Assembly: GCF_003633755.1 (NCBI RefSeq)
Contig: NZ_RBIL01000001.1
Span: 2,403,426-2,467,425 of the forward strand
Direction: 5' to 3'
Length of the DNA stretch: 64,000 nt
DNA from: Solirubrobacter pauli
GTDB lineage: Bacteria; Actinomycetota; Thermoleophilia; Solirubrobacterales; Solirubrobacteraceae
Shown: piece after piece, positions 1 to 8,715 of the stretch
Layout: the number at the start of each line of letters is the position of its first letter
Numbering within the stretch: position 1 is the first letter of the stretch
Notes under the pieces: generated by a model
Seen by the model: only the letters and a program-made list of their open reading frames with translations
The model's database searches: none
What the model was told of the DNA's origin: nothing
Translations under genes and position numbers: made by a program

Positions 1-1
1 C

Positions 2-733
2 CGCGACGGACGCGACTTCATCGCCAGCACGTTCGACGGCCTGTACTTCCCGCCGAGCGACCACGCGTTCCTCGACAGCGCGTGGTCGCACATCGACGAG
101 CTGGAGGGCGCGAAGCGCGCGCTGGCCCTGAGCGCGCTCTGCCTCGCGGCCGCGCAGAAGCAGCCGCGCGGCGTGTTCACGGTGACGACGCCCCGCTACG
201 ACGACGGGCGCCGGCAGCTGCGCATGAGCCTGCAGGAGCTGTTCGTCGAGGCCGTCGGGCGTTGCAACGCCGCCGTGATCCCCGGCCGGGCCCGCGCGCG
301 CTGCGGCGACGTGTTCGACGTGAACGAGCCCGCCGCCGTCGCCTACCTGGACCCGCCGTACGCGCCGCCCCGCGACGACACGTGCTACGTCAAGCGCTAC
401 CACTTCCTCGAAGGCCTGGCGACCTACTGGCGCGGGCAGGAGATCATGTGGGAGACCCGCACGCGCAAGCTGGCCAAGCGCCACACGCCGTTCGCCTCCA
501 AGCGCACCGCACCCGACGCGCTGGACCGGCTGTTCGACCACTTCCGCGCCGCCGACGCGCTCGTCGTCTCCTACGGCTCGAACGCCGCGATCTCCGGCGA
601 CGAGCTGGAGGCGCTGATCGGCCGGCATCGCCGCTCCGTCGAGCGGATCGAGCTCGAGCACCGGTACGCGTTCGGGACCCACGCGACCGCGCAGCGGCGG
701 GCCGCGACCGAGTACGTCTTCGTCGGCCGCTGA
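2..733 (+). CDS. D12-class N6-adenine DNA methyltransferase, 5' end cut by window
   Basis: The reading frame is open from base 2 to the TGA at 731-733, giving 243 visible residues; the start lies outside the window. The DPPY motif at visible residues 117-120 is motif IV of N6-adenine methyltransferases, which binds the flipped adenine. The N-terminal SAM-binding FxGxG motif would be upstream and cannot be checked. The C-terminal part fits the D12 (Dam-like) class, which transfers a methyl group from SAM to adenine in DNA. No restriction enzyme is visible downstream, so it could be an orphan methylase or the end of a restriction-modification cluster lying to the left. Confidence 0.85.
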   Translation, partial: RDGRDFIASTFDGLYFPPSDHAFLDSAWSHIDELEGAKRALALSALCLAAAQKQPRGVFTVTTPRYDDGRRQLRMSLQELFVEAVGRCNAAVIPGRARARCGDVFDVNEPAAVAYLDPPYAPPRDDTCYVKRYHFLEGLATYWRGQEIMWETRTRKLAKRHTPFASKRTAPDALDRLFDHFRAADALVVSYGSNAAISGDELEALIGRHRRSVERIELEHRYAFGTHATAQRRAATEYVFVGR

Positions 734-756
734 GCCGGCGGGGTAGACTCACGCAG

Positions 757-1248
757 GTGCAGGAGATGGTGATCTACGGCGTGAGCTTCGACATGGTCGG
801 CAAGCAGCCGATCGTGCTTTTGAAGGCCGTCGACACGAACAAGTTCCTTCCGATCTGGATCGGGCATCCAGAGGCGGCGGCGATTTTGATGAAGCTCCAG
901 GGGGCGTCGACGCCGCGGCCGATGACGCACGATCTCCTGTTCGACATGCTCGGGGAGCTCGAGGTCACGTGCACGCGCGTCTCGGTCACCGAGCTGCGCG
1001 AGAACACGTTCTACGCGTCGATCACGCTGTCAGTGAACGGACGCGAGGTCGAGATCGACTCGCGGCCCAGCGATGCGCTGGCGCTCGCCGTGCGCTCCGG
1101 CGCGCCGATCTTCGCCGCCGAGGACGTCATCGCCGAGTCCGCGATCGAGTTCGAGCACGAGGTCGAGGACACCGAAGAGGTCGTCGACAAGTTCAAGGAG
1201 TTCCTGGACCGCGTGACGCCGGAGGACTTCGCCGGCGGCGATACGTAG
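757..1248 (+). CDS. Bifunctional nuclease (BFN/DUF151) domain protein
   Basis: This 163-residue protein has the BFN (DUF151) architecture. An N-terminal strand-rich region carries a PIWIGHPEAAAI-type segment, the middle holds SRPSDALALAVR, the family hallmark, and the acidic C-terminus ends with FKEFLDRVTPEDF. Family members have been reported to have DNase and RNase activity, but the role in actinobacteria is not settled. GTG at 757 is chosen as the start because the family usually has a few residues before the VIYGV strand; ATG at 766 is also possible. It follows the methyltransferase by 23 bp and may be cotranscribed with it. The longer frame that opens at 82 is only a shadow of the methyltransferase gene. 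Confidence 0.85.
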   Translation: MQEMVIYGVSFDMVGKQPIVLLKAVDTNKFLPIWIGHPEAAAILMKLQGASTPRPMTHDLLFDMLGELEVTCTRVSVTELRENTFYASITLSVNGREVEIDSRPSDALALAVRSGAPIFAAEDVIAESAIEFEHEVEDTEEVVDKFKEFLDRVTPEDFAGGDT

Positions 1249-1267
1249 GTAGGCCGCGACCTCAGGC

Positions 1268-2215
1268 TCAGGGCGCGAGCGAGCGCGCGACCGCGAGGTC
1301 CAGCACGCGGGCCACGAAGTCGTCGAAGCCGATCCCGGCCGCGTCGGCGGCCAGCGGCAGCAGCGACGTGTCCGTCAGACCCGGGATCGCGTTCGCCTCG
1401 AGCACGGTGAGGTCGTCGCCGTCGGTCATCAGGTCCACACGGGCGAAGCCGGAGCAGCCCAGCACGCGCCACGTCGCCAGCGCGAGCGCCTGCGCGCGGG
1501 CGGCCAGCTCCTCCGACAGGTCCGCCGGGCAGACGAACCGCGTGCGCCCGATCTCGTAGCGCGACTCGAAGTCGTAGAAGTCCTCCTCCGTCGGGATCGC
1601 CTCCACGACGGGGAGTGCCTGCGGCCCGTCCGGCCCGTCGATGATCGAGACGGCGAGGTCACGCCCGGGCACGTAGCGCTCGAGCAGGATCTTCGAGTCG
1701 TACGAGAAGGCCGACACGAGCGCGTTGGGCACGTCGGCGGCGCTGCTGGCGAACTTGATGCCCAGCGCCGAGCCCTGGCCCGCGGGCTTGACGACGATCG
1801 GGAAGTCCAGCCGCTCCTCGATCACCGGCAGCGCCTTGGCTGCGCCGAGCTCGCCGAACGCGGCCTGGGAGAACGCGTAGAAGTCGGGCGTGGGGATGCC
1901 GGCGTCGCGCAGCGCGTGCTTGGCCACGACCTTGTCCATGCAGCGGATGCAGGCGCCGGGGCGGGAGGCCGTGTAGGGGACGCCGACGAGCTCCAGGAGC
2001 TCCTGGACCGTGCCGTCCTCGCCGCCGCGGCCGTGCAGCGCGACGAACGCCACGTCCGGGCGCTCGGCCTGCAGGCGCGTGACCAGGTCGGCGCCGACGT
2101 CGATCGGCAGCACCTCGTGCCCAAGCCGCGCAAGGGCGTCCTCCACGCGGGCGCCCGAGCGCAGCGACACGGTGCGCTCCAGCGAGGAGCCGCCCTTGAG
2201 GACCGCGACCTTCAC
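1268..2215 (-). CDS. ddl: D-alanine--D-alanine ligase
   Basis: This 315-residue ATP-grasp enzyme would join two D-alanines for peptidoglycan precursors in the cytoplasm. Visible features are the N-terminal KGGSSLERTVSLRSG loop, the ALHGRGGEDG motif, the VKPAGQGSALG ATP-grasp loop, and the C-terminal EANAIPGLTDTSLLP segment that holds Mg2+ ligands and binds substrate. The length is normal for the family. The start is GTG at 2213-2215, and the stop of the upstream aminotransferase overlaps it as GTGA, so translation is probably coupled. The VTARPEVISL aminotransferase upstream may feed amino-acid supply, but no direct pathway link is evident. Confidence 0.93.
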   Translation of the reverse strand: MKVAVLKGGSSLERTVSLRSGARVEDALARLGHEVLPIDVGADLVTRLQAERPDVAFVALHGRGGEDGTVQELLELVGVPYTASRPGACIRCMDKVVAKHALRDAGIPTPDFYAFSQAAFGELGAAKALPVIEERLDFPIVVKPAGQGSALGIKFASSAADVPNALVSAFSYDSKILLERYVPGRDLAVSIIDGPDGPQALPVVEAIPTEEDFYDFESRYEIGRTRFVCPADLSEELAARAQALALATWRVLGCSGFARVDLMTDGDDLTVLEANAIPGLTDTSLLPLAADAAGIGFDDFVARVLDLAVARSLAP

Positions 2216-3549
2216 GACGCTTCCCGCCGCCGGAACTCGACCACGTCGGCGCCGCGCTTCGGCGCGGGCTTGTGGCCGGTCAACGTGCCGTAGAGGCTGA
2301 CCTGCTCGGCCACGACCTTGCCGATCCGGCGCACGCCCTCGCGGATCTCGTCCTCGTTGACGCCGCTGAAGTTCAGCCGCATCTCCGAGCCGCCGCGGCC
2401 GTCCAGGTAGGCCGCCCGGCCCGGGACGAACGCCACGTGCTCGCGCAGCGCGCGCGCCAGCAGGTCGGTCGTGTCGATGTAGTCGGGCAGCTTCGCCCAC
2501 AGGAACAGGCCGCCCTGGGGGCGCGTGAACGTCGCCTCGGCGGGCAGGTGCTCCTCCAGCGCCTCCAGCATCACGTCACGCCGGCGGCGGTAGATCTGCC
2601 GCAGCTGCGCGAGGTAGGTGCGCCAGTCACGGTGCTGGAAGTAGGCCGCGACGAAGTACTGGTTCAGCGGCGAGGAGCACAGGTCGGCGGCCTGCTTGCC
2701 GAGGTTCAGCCGCTCCAGGATCGGCTTCGGCGCGGCCGCCCAGCCCAGCCGCAGGCCCGCGGAGAGGATCTTCGAGAACGTGCCGAGGTAGATCACGTAG
2801 CGGCCGCCGTCGAGCGAGTAGAGCGTCGGCAGCGGCTCGCCCTCGTAGCGCAGCAGCCCGTACGGGTTGTCCTCGAGGATCACGAGCTCCTGCTCGGCGG
2901 CGATCGTGACCAGCGCGCGCCGGCGCTCCAGCGACATCGTCACGCCGCCCGGGTTCTGGAAGTTCGGGATCGTGTAGATGAACTTGGGCCGGCGCCCCTC
3001 GCTCTTCAGGCGCGCGAGCGTCTCCTCGAGCACGTCCATGCGCATGCCGTGCTCGTCCATCGCGATCTGCACGACGTCGGCCTGGAAGGAGTTGAAGCAC
3101 GGCACCGCGCCGGGATACGTCGGCGCCTCGGCGACCACGACGTCGCCCGGATCGAGGAAGGCGCGGCAGACGAGGTCGATCACCTGCTGGCCGCCGGTCG
3201 TGACCATGACGTCGTCGACCTCGGCCTCGGAGCCCTCGGCCGCCATCACCTCGACGATGCACCGGCGCACGTCGTCCAGGCCGTCCGTCGGGCCGTACTG
3301 GAGCGCCGCGGCGCTGGAGTCGACGGCCACGCGGGACATCAGCCACGCGAAGTCCTCGGCCGGGAACGTGGTGGTGTCCGGCAGGCCGGTGGCGAGCGAG
3401 ATCACCTCGGGCCGCGCGGTCACGGCCATCATGTCCCGCATCGCGGAAGACGTCATCCCACGCGTGCGCTTGGCGAACAGGCCGCCGTAGCGCTCGATCT
3501 CGTGCGCGCTGGACGGGGGCCGGTTCGGGGGTGTCTCGTCTATCGTCAT
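2212..3549 (-). CDS. PLP-dependent class I/II aminotransferase (LysN/MocR-like fold)
   Basis: This 445-residue protein is a fold-type I PLP aminotransferase. Visible are the ISLATGLPD substrate-binding segment, the TTGGQQVIDLV cofactor-phosphate region, APTYPGAV, the IPNFQNPGGVTM motif typical of LysN/2-aminoadipate and MocR-type aminotransferases, DNPYGLLRYEG, and the Schiff-base lysine in GTFSKILSAGLRLGW. There is no N-terminal GntR helix-turn-helix, so this is a stand-alone enzyme. The substrate cannot be fixed; aromatic, branched-chain or 2-aminoadipate transamination is typical of the family. ATG at 3547-3549 is the start. The apparent open frame further upstream runs antisense to the phosphodiesterase gene and is not part of it. 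Confidence 0.88.
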   Translation of the reverse strand: MTIDETPPNRPPSSAHEIERYGGLFAKRTRGMTSSAMRDMMAVTARPEVISLATGLPDTTTFPAEDFAWLMSRVAVDSSAAALQYGPTDGLDDVRRCIVEVMAAEGSEAEVDDVMVTTGGQQVIDLVCRAFLDPGDVVVAEAPTYPGAVPCFNSFQADVVQIAMDEHGMRMDVLEETLARLKSEGRRPKFIYTIPNFQNPGGVTMSLERRRALVTIAAEQELVILEDNPYGLLRYEGEPLPTLYSLDGGRYVIYLGTFSKILSAGLRLGWAAAPKPILERLNLGKQAADLCSSPLNQYFVAAYFQHRDWRTYLAQLRQIYRRRRDVMLEALEEHLPAEATFTRPQGGLFLWAKLPDYIDTTDLLARALREHVAFVPGRAAYLDGRGGSEMRLNFSGVNEDEIREGVRRIGKVVAEQVSLYGTLTGHKPAPKRGADVVEFRRREAS

Positions 3550-3573
3550 CGGCCGCGACTGAACGCTAGCGCC

Positions 3574-4164
3574 ATGGACTATCTCTTTGCTCTCTTGCAG
3601 GGTCTCGGCATCGCTGCGGCGATCGGGATCCGACCCTTCCTCCCGGTGCTGCTCGCAGGAGCACTCGCCGCTGCCGACCTCGGGATCGACTTCGAGGACA
3701 CGGCTTTCTCTTTCCTGGAGTCGACCGGATTCCTGCTCGCGATGCTCGCTTTGGTCGCGCTGTTCGGGTTCGTGGAGCGTCGCCGCGTCGCCGAGGCGAG
3801 CGAGCGCAGCCCGATGGTGATCGCGCTGCTCGTGCTGGCGCTCGCGCTCGGCGCCATGGAGGCCGCGGGCTCGATCGACGACGTCTCGGCCGACTGGTGG
3901 CCCGGCATCCCGCTCGGCCTCGCCGGCGCCGCACTCGGCTTCGCGGCCGCCCGCTCGCTGTTCGGCCGCGTGCGAGCGCGCCTCGACCAGGAGGCCCAAG
4001 GCGCGCTGCCCGTCTACGCGGAGGGCGCCGCGCTGCTCACGGCCGGGCTCTCGATCCTGTTCCCGCCGCTCGCGATCCTCCTCGTCGCCGGCCTTGCCTG
4101 GCTGATGCTCGGTGGTCGCCGCCGGCAGGGCGAGAAGTACGCGGGCCTGCGGATCCTGCGCTAG
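3574..4164 (+). CDS. DUF4126-like integral membrane protein
   Basis: This is a 196-residue hydrophobic protein. Transmembrane segments lie at about residues 5-35, 53-68, 81-98, 110-127 and 150-175, and the GIRPFLPVLLAG segment near the N-terminus resembles the DUF4126 family. No catalytic motif is visible and no function is known. It is divergent from the aminotransferase, with 24 bp between the two start codons. Its stop directly abuts the ATG of the phosphodiesterase (TAG then ATG with no gap), so the two are probably one transcript. Family assignment is by recognition of the N-terminal motif and is moderate only. Confidence 0.65.
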   Translation: MDYLFALLQGLGIAAAIGIRPFLPVLLAGALAAADLGIDFEDTAFSFLESTGFLLAMLALVALFGFVERRRVAEASERSPMVIALLVLALALGAMEAAGSIDDVSADWWPGIPLGLAGAALGFAAARSLFGRVRARLDQEAQGALPVYAEGAALLTAGLSILFPPLAILLVAGLAWLMLGGRRRQGEKYAGLRILR

Positions 4165-5640
4165 ATGCCCAAGAAGCTCGTCCTCGCGGTCATCGACGCG
4201 ATGAAGCCCGCGATGTTGGAGCGGGCGATCGCGACGGGCCGCGCGCCGACGCTGCAGCTGCTGATCGAGCGCGGCCAGTACACGGACGAGTGCGTGGCCG
4301 CGTTCCCGTCGGTGACGCCCGTGTGCGCCGCGTCGATCGCGACGGGCACCGGCCCGAGCGAGCACGAGATCCCCGCCATGAACTGGTGGCACCGGGGCGA
4401 GGACCGCTACGTCGAGTACGGGACCAGCTTCGGCGCCAGCCGCGCCTTCGGCATCCGCCAGTCGCTGACGGACACGATCTACAACATGAACCTCGAGCAC
4501 CTCTCGCGGGACGTGAAGACCGTGTTCGAGCACCTGGACGACGCGGACATCCGCACGGCCGGGACGACGTACCTGATGTACCGTGGCCGCCACCGCCACG
4601 AGCCGTCGGTGAGCACCGCGCTCTCGCGTCTGGCCCACACGGCGTTCGGCCTGCCCACGTGGGGCCCGAAGGAGCTCTTCTACGCGGACATGTTCGCGTC
4701 CCGCAAGACGTCCTGCCGCTCGCAGCTGGGCCTGCCGGGCGTGCGCGACCAGCACTCGGGCTGCGTGTCGGAGTTCATGGTCCAGCAGGACCTGTTCGAC
4801 TTCCTGCTGCTGTCGCTGCCCGACAACGACACGCACTCGCACAAGTACGGGCCGTTCGCCCAGGTCGACTCGATCGCCGCCGCCGACAAGCAGATCGCCC
4901 GCGTGATGGATGCCGCCGGCGGTCCGGACCGCTTCCTCGAGGACCACGCGGTGATCGTCTGCAGCGACCACTCGCAGTCCAAGGTCGAGGGCGAGATCGA
5001 CCTGTTCCGCGCGTTCGACGGCTTCGGCCTGCGCGCCGCCCAGCGGCCGCGCGAGGACGACGAGATCGCCGTCTGCCCGAACTCCCGCGCCGCGCAGGTC
5101 TACGTGCTCGACCGCGACCGGCGCCGCCAGCTGATCCCGCGCATCGAGCGCACGCTGCTGGCGCTCGAGGGCGTGGACCTGACGATGCGGATGGGCGACC
5201 ACCCCGACGGGGAGGCGATCGTCCGCGGCGAGCGCTCACGCGGCGTGAAGGAGCTGCGCTTCGCCCCGCGCGGCGAGCTCAGCGACGCCCGCGGGGAGCG
5301 CTGGAGCGTCGAAGGGGACCTGGACCTGCTCGGCCTCAAGGTCGAGGACGACCAGATCCGCTCGGCCACCTATCCGGACGCGCTGAGCCGCGTCTGGAGC
5401 GCCCTGCGCTGCCACACGACGGGCGAGGTCCTCGCCTCGGCCCGCCCGGGCTACGAGTTCCTCGACTGGGGCGGCGCGCACCACGTCGGCGGCGGCTCCC
5501 ACGGCTCGCTGCACGCCAACGACTCCAACGCCGTCCTGATCTGGACCGGCACCGGTCCGGAGAAGGCCTCCAAGGAGCAGTGGGCACTGCGGGACATCAC
5601 GCCGATGGCGCTGCAGCACTTCGGAGTATCTGCCGGATAG
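4165..5640 (+). CDS. Alkaline phosphatase superfamily (type I phosphodiesterase/pyrophosphatase) protein
   Basis: This 491-residue protein carries the metal-binding set of the nucleotide pyrophosphatase/phosphodiesterase branch. The first Asp is in AVIDAM, the Thr nucleophile lies in FPSVTPVCAASIATG, and further ligands are in LPDNDTHSHK, in CSDHSQS and in the C-terminal HHVGGGSHGSL. Such enzymes use two Zn2+ ions to cleave phosphoesters. The natural substrate is unknown. No signal peptide is visible, so it may be cytoplasmic, although many relatives act outside the cell. It starts immediately after the upstream membrane-protein gene. Its last 44 nt overlap the convergent ymdB-like gene. Confidence 0.85.
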   Translation: MPKKLVLAVIDAMKPAMLERAIATGRAPTLQLLIERGQYTDECVAAFPSVTPVCAASIATGTGPSEHEIPAMNWWHRGEDRYVEYGTSFGASRAFGIRQSLTDTIYNMNLEHLSRDVKTVFEHLDDADIRTAGTTYLMYRGRHRHEPSVSTALSRLAHTAFGLPTWGPKELFYADMFASRKTSCRSQLGLPGVRDQHSGCVSEFMVQQDLFDFLLLSLPDNDTHSHKYGPFAQVDSIAAADKQIARVMDAAGGPDRFLEDHAVIVCSDHSQSKVEGEIDLFRAFDGFGLRAAQRPREDDEIAVCPNSRAAQVYVLDRDRRRQLIPRIERTLLALEGVDLTMRMGDHPDGEAIVRGERSRGVKELRFAPRGELSDARGERWSVEGDLDLLGLKVEDDQIRSATYPDALSRVWSALRCHTTGEVLASARPGYEFLDWGGAHHVGGGSHGSLHANDSNAVLIWTGTGPEKASKEQWALRDITPMALQHFGVSAG

Positions 5641-6385
5641 CCGCCGCCTTGCGCGGCCCGGCGCTCTCGACGAAGACCCCCATCAGCCACGGGTCGACCT
5701 CGCTCGGCTCGTAGCGCATCGGCATGTGCGTGCGCATGACCGCGATCGACTGCTCCTTCTTCATGCCGATCACGCCGCCGCGCGCGCCGGTCATGCCGAC
5801 GTCGGTGATGTAGGCCGTCCCGCCCGGCAGGACGCGGAAGTCCGCGGTCGGCACGTGCGTGTGCGTCCCGACGACCGCCGTCACCTTGCCGTCCAGGTAC
5901 CAGCCAAGCGCGACCTTCTCGCTCGTGACCTCCGCGTGCATGTCGACGAGGATCTGGTCGCAGTGCGCCACCTCGCGCAGCGCGGCGTCGACGGCCACGA
6001 GCGGCGGGGAGCCGGCCTGCAGGTGCACGATCCCTGACAGGTTGACCACGCCGAGCGTCGTCCCGCCCGCTTCGACGATCGTCGTCCCGCGGCCGGGCTG
6101 GGTCGGCAGGTAGTTGTACGGCCGGACGATCCGCCGCTCGTCGGCCAGGTAGGGCCAGATCTCACGGTGGCGGAAGGTGTGGTTGCCGAGCGTGATCGCG
6201 TCCACGCCGAGCTTGAGCAGCTCGTCGGCTTCCTTGGGCGTGATGCCGATCCCGCCCGCGGCGTTCTCGCCGTTGACGACCACGAAGTCGGGCGCGAGCT
6301 CCTCGCGCAGGCCCGGCAGCAGCTCGCGCAGCACGCGCCGTCCGGCGCGGCCGACGACGTCGCCGATGAAGAGGATGGAGGTGAT
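5597..6385 (-). CDS. YmdB-like (TIGR00282 family) metallophosphoesterase, apparent ATC start
   Basis: This calcineurin-like phosphoesterase would be 262 residues and belongs to the YmdB family (2',3'-cyclic-nucleotide phosphodiesterase in Bacillus). Metal-binding motifs are ILFIGDVVGR at the N-terminus, VNGENAAGG, LGNHTFRH, DMHAEVTSEK and VVGTHTHVPTAD. The first in-frame GTG (in RRVLREL) lies after the essential GDVVGR motif. Upstream of that motif the frame has only ATC, ACC, TCC, ATC before an in-frame TAG at about 6396. ATC at 6383-6385 puts the N-terminus exactly where the family has Met, so a rare ATC start or a base error is inferred. Confidence 0.85.
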   Translation of the reverse strand: MTSILFIGDVVGRAGRRVLRELLPGLREELAPDFVVVNGENAAGGIGITPKEADELLKLGVDAITLGNHTFRHREIWPYLADERRIVRPYNYLPTQPGRGTTIVEAGGTTLGVVNLSGIVHLQAGSPPLVAVDAALREVAHCDQILVDMHAEVTSEKVALGWYLDGKVTAVVGTHTHVPTADFRVLPGGTAYITDVGMTGARGGVIGMKKEQSIAVMRTHMPMRYEPSEVDPWLMGVFVESAGPRKAAAIRQILRSAAAPSA

Positions 6386-6407
6386 CCCTAGAAGCTATCG
6401 TCGCGGC

Positions 6408-7724
6408 ATGGCCGCGGATGCGCGCGAAGAGGCGCCGGAGGGCGCGGAGCCGACCGAGCCGCCGCCGCCCGTCCCGCCCGCGCGGGTCGAGCCGGTGCTC
6501 GTGCCGCGCTGGGTCCAGCTCGTGCTGCTGCCGCTCGCGGTCGTCGGGGCCTTCATGCTGCTCAAAGCCGCCGGCCACGTCCTGCTGCTGTTCACGATCG
6601 CCGGGCTGATCGCGCTGCTGCTGAACCCGCTCGTCGCGCTCGTGCAGCGCGCCCGGATCCCGCGCGGGCCGTCCGTCGCGATCGTGATGGTGGGCGTCGT
6701 CGCGTTCATCACCGGCGTCGGCTTCCTGCTGGCGGACCCCGTGTCCGACCAGGTGTCCGCGCTTCAGCGCGAGATCCCCGGCTACGTCGACGACGCCAAC
6801 GGCGCGCTCGCCGACCTCCAGGACTGGCTGGACCGGCGCGGGGTCGAGGTCGAGATCAAGCAGGAGGGCGAGACCGCCCTGCAGACGATCGGCGAGCGGC
6901 TCACCGGCGGCGCCGGCGAGGTCGTCGGCTTCACCCGCGACGCGGTCCAGCGGCTCGTCGAGGCGAGCATCGCGCTGATCCTGATCATCGTCCTCTCGAT
7001 CTACATGCTCATCTACGGCGAGCGGATCGGCTCGATGACCCGTGCGCTGTTCCCGCCGGGCGACGGCACGCCCGAGGACGACTTCCCGACCCGCGTCCAG
7101 GGCGCGCTGTTCGGCTACGTCCGCGGCCAGTTCCTGTTCAGCCTGATCATGGGCACGAGCGCCGGGTTGATGCTCTACGTGCTCGGCTCGTTCGGGATCT
7201 TCCCCGAGGGCAAGACCTATGCGGTCGCGTTCGGCGCGTGGTTCGGGATCGCGGAGCTGATCCCGTACATCGGCCCGGCGATCGGCGGCTTCCCGCCCGT
7301 GCTGATCGCCGCGCTCAGCGACGACCCGCTCGACGCGGTCTGGCTGATCATCGCCTTCACCGCGCTGCAGCAGCTGGAGGGACACGTCGTCGCGCCCAAC
7401 GTGTTCGGCTCGGCGCTGCAGCTCAACCCGCTGCTGGTGATCTTCGCGCTGCTGCTGGGCGGCGAGATCGCGGGGTTCATCGGCGCCTTCATCGCGCTTC
7501 CCCTGGCCGCGATCGTGCGTGAGACCGTGGTCTACACCCACCGCCACATCCGCTTCCAGCGTTGGGACCTGCCGGCCGCCGAGGCGCCCCCGCCGCCGGC
7601 CGGTGAGCCGTGTCCCGAATGTGGTGAGCCGATCCCGCGCGGTGCCGCGGAATGTCCCGCGTGCGGGACCGAGCTGGGTGATTCCGAGCACGCAGTGTCA
7701 GCTTCGGCTACAGCCCCGGGATAA
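6408..7724 (+). CDS. AI-2E family transporter-like membrane protein with C-terminal zinc ribbon
   Basis: This 438-residue protein belongs to the AI-2E/PerM family. A proline-rich N-terminus is followed by paired hydrophobic helices (about residues 38-78 and 87-108), an amphipathic extracytoplasmic region (about 115-180), and a conserved C-terminal membrane block containing AELIPYIGPAIGGFPP and LEGHVVAPNVFG. Family roles include quorum-signal export and Na+/H+ exchange, so the substrate here is open. An unusual cytoplasmic tail carries CPECGEP and CPACGTE, a four-cysteine zinc ribbon. ATG 6408 is chosen; in-frame starts at 6366 and 6375 would extend it into the region of the divergent ymdB-like start. 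Confidence 0.85.
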   Translation: MAADAREEAPEGAEPTEPPPPVPPARVEPVLVPRWVQLVLLPLAVVGAFMLLKAAGHVLLLFTIAGLIALLLNPLVALVQRARIPRGPSVAIVMVGVVAFITGVGFLLADPVSDQVSALQREIPGYVDDANGALADLQDWLDRRGVEVEIKQEGETALQTIGERLTGGAGEVVGFTRDAVQRLVEASIALILIIVLSIYMLIYGERIGSMTRALFPPGDGTPEDDFPTRVQGALFGYVRGQFLFSLIMGTSAGLMLYVLGSFGIFPEGKTYAVAFGAWFGIAELIPYIGPAIGGFPPVLIAALSDDPLDAVWLIIAFTALQQLEGHVVAPNVFGSALQLNPLLVIFALLLGGEIAGFIGAFIALPLAAIVRETVVYTHRHIRFQRWDLPAAEAPPPPAGEPCPECGEPIPRGAAECPACGTELGDSEHAVSASATAPG

Positions 7725-7737
7725 CCTGGGGTTCCGT

Positions 7738-8715
7738 ATGGCCTTTCCCGCCACCCGGCTCCGCCGCCTGCGGCAGACGAGCGTGTTGCGCGACCTCGTG
7801 CGTGAGACCGAGCTGCGCGTCTCCCAGCTCGTCTATCCGATGTTCGTCGTGGCGAACGGACCCAAGCGCACGCCGATCCCGGAGCTGCCGGGCATCGACC
7901 ACCTCAGCATCGACGGTGCCGTCGAGGAGGCGGGCATCGTCCAGTCGCTGGGCATCCCGGCCGTGCTGCTGTTCGGCTTGCCCGCCTCCAAGGACGAGGA
8001 AGGTTCGGGGGCGTGGGACGAGGAAGGCGTCATCCAGCTCGCCACGCGGGCGATTAAGTCCGCGTATCCGGACCTCTTGGTCATCACCGACCTCTGCCTG
8101 TGCGAATACACGTCGCACGGGCACTGCGGCGTGCTGCGCGCGGACGGCGTCGTCGACAACGACCTGACGCTGGACCTGCTGGCCCGGACCGCCGTGGCGC
8201 AGGCGGAGGCCGGCGCCGATGCCGTCGCTCCGAGCGACATGATGGACGGACGGGTCGGCGCCCTGCGCGCCGCGCTCGACGGGCACGGCCTGTCCGAGAC
8301 GCCGATCATCGCCTACAGCGCCAAGTTCGCCTCGGCGTTCTACGGCCCGTTCCGCGTCGCGGCGGACTCCACGCCGCAGTCGGGCGACCGCAAGGGCTAC
8401 CAGATGGATCCGGCCAACGCGCTAGAAGCGGTGCGTGAGGCCAAGCTCGACGTCGAGGAAGGCGCCGACATCGTGATGGTCAAGCCCGCGTTGCCGTACC
8501 TGGACATCATCCGGCGGGTCAAGGATGAGACGAACATGCCCGTCGCCGCGTACAACGTGAGCGGCGAGTACGCGATGCTCAAGGCGGCCGCCGCGCAGGG
8601 CCTGCTCGACGAGAAGGCGGCGGTCCTGGAGGCGCTCACCGGGATCCGGCGCGCCGGTGCGGACATCGTGATCACCTACCACGCGAAGGACGTCGCGAAG
8701 TGGCTAACCCAGTAG
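7738..8715 (+). CDS. hemB: Delta-aminolevulinic acid dehydratase (porphobilinogen synthase)
   Basis: This 325-residue protein would condense two 5-aminolevulinate molecules to porphobilinogen. The zinc-type active site is visible as C120, C122 and C130 in CLCEYTSHGHC. The Schiff-base lysines are K196 in IAYSAKFASAFYGPFR and K249 in VMVKPALPYLDIIR. The length and the R(R)LRQTSVLRDL N-terminus are normal for the family. It opens a cluster with a siroheme-decarboxylase-like fusion and hemL, so supply of heme to the bc complex encoded further downstream is the probable context. The next gene starts at 8700, inside its 3' end. Confidence 0.96.
   Translation: MAFPATRLRRLRQTSVLRDLVRETELRVSQLVYPMFVVANGPKRTPIPELPGIDHLSIDGAVEEAGIVQSLGIPAVLLFGLPASKDEEGSGAWDEEGVIQLATRAIKSAYPDLLVITDLCLCEYTSHGHCGVLRADGVVDNDLTLDLLARTAVAQAEAGADAVAPSDMMDGRVGALRAALDGHGLSETPIIAYSAKFASAFYGPFRVAADSTPQSGDRKGYQMDPANALEAVREAKLDVEEGADIVMVKPALPYLDIIRRVKDETNMPVAAYNVSGEYAMLKAAAAQGLLDEKAAVLEALTGIRRAGADIVITYHAKDVAKWLTQ

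Noticed and set aside
82-756. N-terminal part of an open frame from 82 running into the BFN gene
   Set aside because: It is an out-of-frame shadow of the D12 methyltransferase; only 757-1248 shows a protein family.
3550-5202. Long minus-strand frame joined to the aminotransferase
   Set aside because: It is antisense to the DUF4126-like gene and the phosphodiesterase, and its arginine/alanine-rich translation has no family pattern. The enzyme starts at 3549.
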